Source: an uncultured Clostridia bacterium (lineage in GTDB: Bacteria; Bacillota; Clostridia; Christensenellales; Aristaeellaceae). From it: a stretch of DNA of 6,707 bases. Each line of letters begins with the position of its first letter. Positions within the stretch are counted from its first letter, which is position 1. Shown here piece by piece: positions 1-6,707 of this stretch. The notes beneath the pieces are model-generated. The model searched no databases. It was not told the origin of the DNA and saw only the letters and a list, made by a program, of their open reading frames with translations. The stretch covers positions 1 to 6,707 of the forward strand of contig CAKTXP010000131.1 in assembly GCA_934631055.1 (NCBI GenBank), in the 5' to 3' direction. The translations under genes were made by a program, and so were the position numbers.

Positions 1-2294
<2,294 letters not shown>

Positions 2295-2373
2295 GCTGTT
2301 TGTTCCTCCTTAAAGATTCATAATCACTGCAACTTTCTTCATGAAAATGGCATGATGATTGTCGCTTAAAAGC

Positions 2374-2389
2374 CGACCGTTTCCGGTCG
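2374..2389 (-). promoter_or_regulatory. Hairpin at the predicted 5' end of the ppdK mRNA
   Basis: On the minus strand CGACCG, loop GAAA, CGGTCG form a perfect 6-bp stem closed by a GNRA-type tetraloop. The stem begins only a few nucleotides after the transcription start predicted from the promoter at 2400-2428. It is followed by GCTTTTAA, a U-run too short for a convincing terminator. By analogy with other messages, a hairpin at the 5' end may protect the mRNA from decay; an attenuator role is possible but less likely. The structure is seen; the role is inferred. Confidence 0.45.
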
Positions 2390-2399
2390 CACATAGTTC

Positions 2400-2428
2400 A
2401 TTATAAAGCCACTTCCGCTATTTGGCAA
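2400..2428 (-). promoter_or_regulatory. Sigma-A type promoter of ppdK
   Basis: Read on the minus strand, TTGCCA (2428-2423) and a perfect TATAAT (2405-2400) are separated by exactly 17 nt. This would start transcription near 2394-2392 and give a leader of roughly 100 nt before the ppdK ATG. It is the best promoter match I found in the window and the only one in this gap. The A-tract series just upstream fits with it. Confidence 0.75.
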
Positions 2429-2431
2429 TCG

Positions 2432-2470
2432 TTTTTTGTAATTTTTAAACGGTTTTTTCCTTCTTTTTTT
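2432..2470 (-). promoter_or_regulatory. Phased A-tracts upstream of the ppdK promoter
   Basis: On the minus strand four runs of A (7, 6, 5 and 6 bases; 2464-2470, 2453-2458, 2442-2446, 2432-2437) have centres 11.5, 11.5 and 9.5 bp apart, close to one helical turn each. They end 3 bp before the -35 box. A-tracts in phase bend DNA, and an A/T-rich block here is where the RNA polymerase alpha subunit would contact an UP element. The runs and spacing are seen; the promoter-boosting role is inferred. Confidence 0.5.
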
Positions 2471-2486
2471 CAAATTCATCAGACCT

Positions 2487-2518
2487 TTTGTCGGGTTTGA
2501 CAAGTTTGCGGCGACAAA
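2487..2518. promoter_or_regulatory. Inverted repeat between recG and the ppdK promoter
   Basis: TTTGTCG (2487-2493) and CGACAAA (2512-2518) are perfect 7-bp inverted arms around an 18-nt centre. The repeat lies 41 nt past the recG stop and about 60-90 bp upstream of the ppdK -35 box. On the minus strand it is not followed by a U-run, so it is not a standard intrinsic terminator for recG. It could be a weak transcript end or an operator. It does not match the Rex consensus or another operator I know. Confidence 0.3.
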
Positions 2519-2558
2519 TTTCCCCGCTTCTAATCAAATTGTATATATCGTTATTCCT

Positions 2559-4556
2559 TCAATTTCTCGCCAGGAATTGCCCGCTTCGCGCAAAGCGCAT
2601 CTGCGCGGCGCGGCGGACGGCGGCATACTCGTCTTTGTATGCGTCTTTGCGGCTGATCTCTAGGAAAACGCCGCGCGTTTTCTCAAGCAGCATGACATCG
2701 CTGGTCAGCATCAGCGCCGGCATCTGCGGTTCGCCGTGCTGCCTCGTGCCAAAGAATTCGCCCGCGCCGCGCAATTCGAGATCCTTCTGCGCGACGACAA
2801 AGCCGTCGTTGGTCGAGACCAGCGTCCGCAGGCGCTCGTTCGGCTGCGCCATCAAAAAGCACCAGCTCTCCTGCGCGCCGCGCCCGACGCGCCCGCGCAG
2901 TTGGTGCAGCTGAGCCAGTCCGAACCGCTCCGCCCCTTCGATGACCATCACCGTCGCGTTCGGAACGTTTACGCCGACCTCGATGACCGTCGTCGCGACC
3001 AGCACGTCCAGCGCGCCCGCGTAAAACAGACCGAGCGTCTCTTCCTTCTGCGCCTTATTCATCCTGCCATGCACCAGCCCGATCTTCAGCGGCGCTAGCG
3101 CTTCCTCCAGCTCCTTCTGCTCCTGCGCGGCGCTCCGCAGGTCTCCGTCCTCCATGTCCTCTTCTCCGACCAGCGGACAGACGACATATGCCTGCCTGCC
3201 CTGCGCCGCCTGCGCACGGATGAACGCATACATGCCCTCCCTCTTTTCCTCCGGCACGATGCGCGTGCGGACAGGCGTGCGCCCCGGCGGCATCTCGTCC
3301 ACCGTAGACAGGTCGAGGTCGCCGTAAAGCACCAGCGACAGCGTGCGTGGGATGGGCGTCGCGCTCATCACCATGACGTGCGGCGCATCGCCCTTGTTTT
3401 CCAGCTCCGTCCGCTGGCGGACGCCAAAACGATGCTGCTCGTCCGTGATGGTCAGCCGCAGGTTGGCAAACTCTACGCCTTCGGAGATGAGGGCATGCGT
3501 GCCGATGACGACCTGCCATTCGCCGCTTGCGATGGCTTCCCGCGCGCGCCGCCTTTCCGCCGCCGTCATGTGTCCAGTCAGCAGTCCGCAGGTCACGCCC
3601 AGCGGCGCAAGCGTCTCGACGGCGCTCTGCATATGCTGGGCAGCGAGGATCTCCGTCGGCGCCATCATCGCCGCCTGACCGCCCGCGCGCACGCAGAGAT
3701 ACAGCGCGCAGAACGCGATGAGCGTCTTGCCGCATCCCACGTCGCCCTGCACCATGCGCGCCATCGCCCGATCTTTGCGCATGTCTGCCGCCGCTTCATA
3801 GGCGACGCGTCTCTGCGCGCCGGTCGGCTCAAAGGGCAGTTTGCCAAAAAATGCCTCGATCCATTCATCTCGGATATCCAGCGGCTTCGCGTGCTTTCTC
3901 TCGCCCGCCGCACCCGCAACACCTGCCTGAAACAGAAGCAGCTCCTCAAACGCCAGCCGCTCTTTCGCCGCCGCCAGCGTTTCAAAATCGGTTGGAAAAT
4001 GCGCCTGAATGAGCGCCGCTCTCCGCTCCATCAATCCATATCGCCGAACCAGCGTTTCCGGCAGGACATCCGGCTCGCCGTATTCCCCGAGCAGCAACTC
4101 CACCGCGTCGCGCAGCGGTTTTTGCCCCACACCGGGGATGGGCGCATAGATTGGAACGATTTTCCCCGGCTCTTCAAGAGAAGGGTTCATGACGAACAGC
4201 CCGGACTTTTTCCGCACGCACCGCCCATACAGCGTCACCTGACAGGTATCGAACAGCTTATCCTTCATCCACGGCTGATTGAACCACATGCAGCGCACCG
4301 CGCCGCACTCATCGGCAATCGTCGCGCTGACCCACTGCATGCCGCGGACACGATGCAGCGCAGGTTTTCCCTTCACGAATCCGGTGAAGCACGCCTGCCG
4401 CCCCTCCGTCATCTGCGCCGGGGAGAGCGGATGGCTCGTATCCTTATAGCCCGTCGGGAGCGTTTCAATCAAATCACGCGCACTTTCTATGCCGCGTGAT
4501 GCCAGCGCCTTGAGCCGCACGGGACCGAATCCCTTGATTTCCGCAAGTGTGCGCAT
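2559..4556 (-). CDS. recG: ATP-dependent DNA helicase RecG
   Basis: Double-stranded DNA translocase that remodels stalled replication forks, Holliday junctions and R-loops. The 665-residue product is near the usual length (about 680). The N-terminus has a helix-hairpin-helix-like segment (IKGFGPVRLKALASRGI, about 5-21), then the wedge/OB region to about residue 150. Helicase motifs follow in order: LPFEPTGAQRRV (240-251), Walker A GDVGCGKT (271-278, Cys where Ser is usual), DEQHRFGV (372-379), SATPIPRTL (398-406), ATTVIEVGVNVPNA (521-534) and QLHQLRGRVGRG (549-560). The RecG-specific TRG hairpin DGFVVAQKDLELRGAGEFFG starts at 584. I start at the ATG at 4556-4554, five nt after AAGGA; a TTG 18 codons further upstream has no good ribosome binding site and lies in the hairpin element. 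No recG promoter was recognised; the upstream neighbour is fakA, as is common in Firmicutes. Intact, no frameshift. Confidence 0.97.
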   Translation of the reverse strand: MRTLAEIKGFGPVRLKALASRGIESARDLIETLPTGYKDTSHPLSPAQMTEGRQACFTGFVKGKPALHRVRGMQWVSATIADECGAVRCMWFNQPWMKDKLFDTCQVTLYGRCVRKKSGLFVMNPSLEEPGKIVPIYAPIPGVGQKPLRDAVELLLGEYGEPDVLPETLVRRYGLMERRAALIQAHFPTDFETLAAAKERLAFEELLLFQAGVAGAAGERKHAKPLDIRDEWIEAFFGKLPFEPTGAQRRVAYEAAADMRKDRAMARMVQGDVGCGKTLIAFCALYLCVRAGGQAAMMAPTEILAAQHMQSAVETLAPLGVTCGLLTGHMTAAERRRAREAIASGEWQVVIGTHALISEGVEFANLRLTITDEQHRFGVRQRTELENKGDAPHVMVMSATPIPRTLSLVLYGDLDLSTVDEMPPGRTPVRTRIVPEEKREGMYAFIRAQAAQGRQAYVVCPLVGEEDMEDGDLRSAAQEQKELEEALAPLKIGLVHGRMNKAQKEETLGLFYAGALDVLVATTVIEVGVNVPNATVMVIEGAERFGLAQLHQLRGRVGRGAQESWCFLMAQPNERLRTLVSTNDGFVVAQKDLELRGAGEFFGTRQHGEPQMPALMLTSDVMLLEKTRGVFLEISRKDAYKDEYAAVRRAAQMRFARSGQFLARN

Positions 4557-4562
4557 ATTCTT

Positions 4563-4579
4563 CCTTTCCGTGGGAAAGG
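4563..4579 (-). promoter_or_regulatory. recG ribosome binding site folded into a hairpin
   Basis: On the minus strand CCTTTCC, loop CAC, GGAAAGG form a perfect 7-bp stem. The Shine-Dalgarno core AAGGA (4562-4566) sits five nt before the recG ATG, and four of its five bases lie in the 3' arm of this stem. The site therefore both supports the chosen start and suggests that translation initiation may be damped unless the hairpin opens. The fold is read from the sequence; the effect on expression is inference. Confidence 0.5.
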
Positions 4580-4761
4580 GACGATGGGGCTTTGCCCCAT
4601 ACCCCACCAAGAACCTGAGGTTCTTGGATTTCCCACTTCATGGATTGCTGCGCAATCCATGGATGCTGAATTGATTAAAACCGCCGCGAAGCGAAGAAGG
4701 GAGTCTGAGGGACATTGTCCCTCAGCAGGGTTTGGGGCAGAGCCCCAACCGTCCCCTCCCC
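4572..4761. repeat. Hairpin-array element with imperfect terminal inverted repeats
   Basis: About 190 bp of non-coding DNA packed with short perfect hairpins, all with 3-nt loops: 4584-4600 (7 bp, ATGGGGC), 4607-4627 (9 bp, CCAAGAACC), 4639-4661 (10 bp, CATGGATTGC), 4705-4725 (9 bp, CTGAGGGAC) and 4732-4748 (7 bp, TTGGGGC). The two ends are inverted copies of each other: GGGAAAGGGACG (4572-4583) matches the reverse complement of 4750-4761 at 10 of 12 positions, and the similarity continues through the adjoining GGGGC...GCCCC hairpins. This fits a small non-autonomous palindromic repeat (MITE- or BIME-like) inserted just before recG. It encodes no transposase. No second copy lies in the window, so dispersal in the genome is not shown. 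A sub-segment at about 4662-4704 lacks strong hairpins. Confidence 0.5.
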
Positions 4762-4769
4762 TCTCGCAT

Positions 4770-4790
4770 AAAAAAGCGGGCTGAGCCCGC
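4770..4790 (-). terminator. Intrinsic terminator, second in tandem after fakA
   Basis: On the minus strand GCGGGC, loop TCA, GCCCGC (4790-4776) is followed directly by six T residues (4775-4770). The stem is GC-only with a tight loop, a standard rho-independent terminator. It lies about 130 nt after the fakA stop and 77 nt past the end of the first terminator. It could be a back-up terminator or the end of a small transcript from the intervening stretch. Confidence 0.8.
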
Positions 4791-4844
4791 CTGCATTTCC
4801 GCCACAGTCCGTAAAGATTCAAAGCTTTACGCACGCGAGCAGGC
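4789..4844 (-). other. Possible structured RNA between the two terminators
   Basis: On the minus strand an outer stem GCCTGC (4844-4839) with GCAGGC (4794-4789) encloses a second hairpin, CGTAAAG (4831-4825), 8-nt loop, CTTTACG (4816-4810). The 3' arm of the outer stem shares two bases with the terminator stem that follows, so the two could compete. The layout resembles a small riboswitch or sRNA with its terminator, but I recognise no known class and no clear promoter, and a 6-bp outer stem could be chance. Confidence 0.25.
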
Positions 4845-4866
4845 TTTATGCAATTTCCTATAAGGT

Positions 4867-4905
4867 AAAAAATGCCGCGTTCCTGATAAACACGGAGCGC
4901 GGCAT
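4867..4905 (-). terminator. Intrinsic terminator of the yloU-fakA transcript
   Basis: On the minus strand ATGCCGCG (4905-4898) pairs perfectly with CGCGGCAT (4879-4872), followed by a run of T down to 4867. The 18-nt centre can extend the stem further by pairing TCC and TG with CA and GGA around a one-base bulge. It begins 13 nt after the fakA stop codon, the expected place for the end of this operon's transcript. Confidence 0.85.
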
Positions 4906-4918
4906 AAACCTTCTGGAA

Positions 4919-6604
4919 TTATTCGGCAGAAATCAGGTAGTAATACAGCGGCTGTCCGCCATACTGCACTTCCACATCCAGATCCTCAAACATCGCGGCA
5001 ACCTCGTCGCCCAGCGCGTCGGCATCCTCCTGCTTGGTGTCCTGACCATAGTAAATCGTGATGAGCGAATCTCCGTCCTCCACGACATGCTTGACCAGCT
5101 CCAGCGCAATATCGTGGATGCTCTGCCCGACAACCTCGATGCGTCCGTTGTGGATGCCGATGATGTCGCCTTCTTTGATCTCCTTGTCCTCAAAGACGGT
5201 ATCGCGTACCGCGAACGTGATCTGACCGGTCTTTACCTGCTCGGCGGCGGCGGTCATGGCTTCGCGGTTCTCCTCAACGCTCGCTTCCGGATTGAACGCG
5301 ACGACCGCGCCGATGCCCATCGCGACGTTCTTCGTCGGCAGGACGATGACGTTCCGCTCGGAAAGCTCCGCCGCCTGAGACGCCGCGAGAATGACGTTAG
5401 AGTTATTCGGCAGGACAAATACGTTCTTCGCGCCGACCTTTTCCACCGCGTCGAGAATGTCCTCGATGCTCGGATTCATGGTCTGACCGCCCTCGACGAT
5501 GTGATCCACACCCAGATCACTAAAGATGCCGGAGAAGCCTTCGCCCAGCGAAACGGCAACCATGCCGTATTCCTTGAGCGGCTGCTCTTCCTTGGCGGCT
5601 TCTTCCTGCTTCTGCTTTTCTGCGGCGGCTTTCTGGGCCTCTTCCGCTTTCTTGAGACGCTCGCGGCGCTCTTCCGCCATGTTGTCGATCTTCATGTTGA
5701 CCAGCTCGCCCAGCTCACAGGCATACTGAATCGCCTTGCCGGGATCGTTGGTGTGTACATGAACCTTGACCAGCGAGAAATCGCCGACGACCACAACGCA
5801 GTCGCCGATGCGCGTCAGGCGCGTGCGGAACTTGTTGATATCGTCCTCGGTCACGCCCGGGTTCATATTCTGCACGATGAACTCGGTGCAGTATTTGAAC
5901 TTGATCTCCTCCATGGAGTCATGGTCGTCTTCAAATTCAAAGGTCGCGGCGCTGCCGATGTTCGCGCTCGTGTCCTCGATCTTCTCACCGTTGAACGCCG
6001 CGCGCCAGCCCTTGAGTACGGTCAGCAGTCCCTGTCCGCCGGAGTCCACAACGCCCGCCTGCTTGAGCGCAGGGAGCATGTCCGGCGTCTTTTCAAGGAT
6101 GGCTTCGCCGCTGCGGATGACCTTATCCAGCAGCTTGGGCAGGTCGCCCGGATGCTTGGTCACATAGCGGGCGGAATCCTCCGCGATGACGCGAATAACC
6201 GTCAGGATGGTGCCTTCCTTCGGCTTCATGACCGCCTTATACGCCGTTTCCGCGCCGGACTTGAGTCCCTTGGCGAACGTTTCGGCGTCGATGGTCTCCG
6301 CCCCGTCGATGCCGCGGGCAAAGCCGCGCAGAATCTGGGAGAGGATGACGCCGGAGTTGCCGCGCGCGCCCTTAAGCGCGCCGCGAGCCGCCATGCTCAG
6401 CAGCTTGCTGGCATTATGCTCGTCTACTGCCGCGATCTCTCTGACCGTTGATTTCATGGTCAGGGACATGTTCGTTCCCGTATCGCCGTCCGGTACGGGG
6501 AACACGTTCAGCGCGTCGATCGCCTCGCGGTTTTGTTCAAGCAGATTCGCTCCTGCGATGACCATTTCCTTCAGGAGCAATCCGTCTATTGATTGCTGTG
6601 ACAA
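4919..6604 (-). CDS. fakA: Fatty acid kinase ATP-binding subunit FakA (YloV, DAK2/DhaL-domain protein)
   Basis: Cytoplasmic kinase subunit that, with a FakB fatty-acid carrier, phosphorylates exogenous fatty acids to acyl-phosphate for phospholipid synthesis. Older annotations call it a dihydroxyacetone kinase-like protein. The 561 residues match the family (staphylococcal FakA is about 548). The N-terminal DhaL-like domain (about 8-205) shows VFPVPDGDTGTNMSLTM (34-50) with the Mg-ATP aspartates, GARGNSGVILSQ (79-90) and DSGGQGLL (187-194). The middle domain has KYCTEF (Cys239) and VHVHTNDP (His282, His284), residues I recall as functionally important in S. aureus FakA. A charged Ala/Glu/Lys linker at 309-343 leads into a DegV-like C-terminal domain ending GGQPLYYYLISAE. 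The start is TTG (6604-6602), 9 nt after GGAGG; the first in-frame ATG is 13 codons later and would remove conserved sequence. It lies 30 nt after the Asp23-family gene, so probably cotranscribed. No fakB is in view. Confidence 0.94.
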   Translation of the reverse strand: MSQQSIDGLLLKEMVIAGANLLEQNREAIDALNVFPVPDGDTGTNMSLTMKSTVREIAAVDEHNASKLLSMAARGALKGARGNSGVILSQILRGFARGIDGAETIDAETFAKGLKSGAETAYKAVMKPKEGTILTVIRVIAEDSARYVTKHPGDLPKLLDKVIRSGEAILEKTPDMLPALKQAGVVDSGGQGLLTVLKGWRAAFNGEKIEDTSANIGSAATFEFEDDHDSMEEIKFKYCTEFIVQNMNPGVTEDDINKFRTRLTRIGDCVVVVGDFSLVKVHVHTNDPGKAIQYACELGELVNMKIDNMAEERRERLKKAEEAQKAAAEKQKQEEAAKEEQPLKEYGMVAVSLGEGFSGIFSDLGVDHIVEGGQTMNPSIEDILDAVEKVGAKNVFVLPNNSNVILAASQAAELSERNVIVLPTKNVAMGIGAVVAFNPEASVEENREAMTAAAEQVKTGQITFAVRDTVFEDKEIKEGDIIGIHNGRIEVVGQSIHDIALELVKHVVEDGDSLITIYYGQDTKQEDADALGDEVAAMFEDLDVEVQYGGQPLYYYLISAE

Positions 6605-6613
6605 AAAATCTCG

Positions 6614-6618
6614 CCTCC
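6614..6618 (-). promoter_or_regulatory. Ribosome binding site that fixes the TTG start of fakA
   Basis: GGAGG on the minus strand, 9 nt before the TTG at 6604-6602. No ATG or GTG in frame lies at a suitable distance, and the N-terminus starting MSQQSIDGLLLKEM aligns with the usual beginning of YloV proteins. The site thus decides the start. Confidence 0.75.
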
Positions 6619-6634
6619 AGTTAGCGTAAAGGGA

Positions 6635-6707
6635 TCAGACGCGGATACCCTCGACCGAAATATTTACTCTGCGCACTTTCGCGCCCGTCATGTTCTCAAT
6701 CTTGTAG
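6635..6707 (-). CDS. Asp23/Gls24 (YloU-like) family envelope-stress protein, C-terminal end only
   Basis: Only the last 23 codons and the TGA stop are in the window; the rest lies beyond position 6707. The visible end, MTGAKVRRVNISVEGIRV, has the pattern with which Asp23/YloU proteins finish: a helix ending near MTG, then a V-x-V-N-I/V-x-V-x-G-V/I strand. Its position directly upstream of fakA/yloV, 30 nt away on the same strand, matches the yloU-yloV pair conserved across Firmicutes. Members of the family are small (roughly 110-150 residues), linked to cell-envelope stress, and in Staphylococcus Asp23 is held at the membrane by a partner protein; the biochemical role of YloU is not well defined. 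The call rests on a short tail plus context. Confidence 0.75.
   Translation of the reverse strand, partial: YKIENMTGAKVRRVNISVEGIRV

Noticed and set aside
2432..2470. Plus-strand T-runs as a terminator
   Set aside because: No plus-strand gene precedes them and no stable stem adjoins; on the coding strand they are A-runs ahead of the ppdK promoter.
3378..4499. Open frame of 373 codons on the plus strand, opposite recG
   Set aside because: Arg/His-rich shadow of recG with no family resemblance; recG in the other strand has every helicase motif.
4557..4610. Longer RecG start (TTG, 18 extra residues)
   Set aside because: The extra residues are encoded by the hairpin element, do not resemble RecG N-termini, and no good Shine-Dalgarno precedes the TTG; the ATG at 4556 has one.
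4563..4790. CRISPR array suggested by several regularly sized hairpins
   Set aside because: The hairpin stems differ in sequence, spacing is irregular (about 21-65 nt between centres), and there are no repeated units with unique spacers or cas genes.
4487..4834. 115-codon minus-strand frame across the hairpin element into recG
   Set aside because: It runs through an intrinsic terminator, the hairpin array and the recG start in the wrong frame, and its composition is that of translated palindromes.
4795..4866. tRNA or known riboswitch in the gap after fakA
   Set aside because: No cloverleaf, no T-loop sequence and no aptamer core that I know; only the generic folding reported as a low-confidence feature.
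5087..6451. Open frame of 454 codons on the plus strand, opposite fakA
   Set aside because: Same codon-usage shadow. Its Leu/Phe/Gly-rich stretch is the complement of the charged Ala/Glu/Lys linker of FakA, not a real membrane segment.

Overview
The window carries four genes, all on the minus strand. It looks like a GC-rich member of the Firmicutes (Bacillota), most likely a clostridial anaerobe. The grounds are the gene neighbourhood, strong AGGAGG-type ribosome binding sites, a consensus sigma-A type promoter, U-run intrinsic terminators, and a pyruvate phosphate dikinase close in length and residue numbering to the Clostridium symbiosum enzyme. I cannot place it to genus. Nothing in the protein content looks like phage, defence or horizontally acquired cargo.

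In the direction of transcription (high to low coordinates) the order is as follows. (1) 6707-6635: the last 23 codons of an Asp23/Gls24 (YloU-like) gene. (2) 6604-4919: fakA (yloV), the ATP-binding subunit of fatty acid kinase, with a TTG start 30 nt after the first gene. (3) 4918-4557: a 362-nt gap with two intrinsic terminators, a possible folded RNA between them, and a cluster of short perfect hairpins framed by imperfect terminal inverted repeats; its last hairpin covers most of the recG ribosome binding site. (4) 4556-2559: recG, the branched-DNA helicase, complete with all motifs. (5) 2558-2295: a 264-nt gap with an inverted repeat, helically phased A-tracts, a consensus promoter, a hairpin at the predicted 5' end of the message and a perfect Shine-Dalgarno sequence. 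(6) 2294-1: ppdK, pyruvate phosphate dikinase, cut by the window edge after residue 764.

The yloU-yloV-recG neighbourhood is a familiar Firmicutes arrangement; in Bacillus subtilis the serine dehydratase genes lie between yloV and recG, and they are absent here. The first two genes probably form one transcript ending at the terminator at 4867-4905. recG has no promoter I can recognise and may depend on read-through or on a weak promoter inside the hairpin element. ppdK has its own strong-looking promoter. The genes do not form one pathway: fatty acid kinase feeds exogenous fatty acids into phospholipid synthesis, RecG acts in replication-fork rescue and recombination, and PPDK interconverts pyruvate and phosphoenolpyruvate.

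I found no new multi-gene system. The material most worth a second look is non-coding: the 190-bp hairpin element in front of recG, the possible structured RNA between the two terminators, and the architecture of the ppdK promoter and leader.
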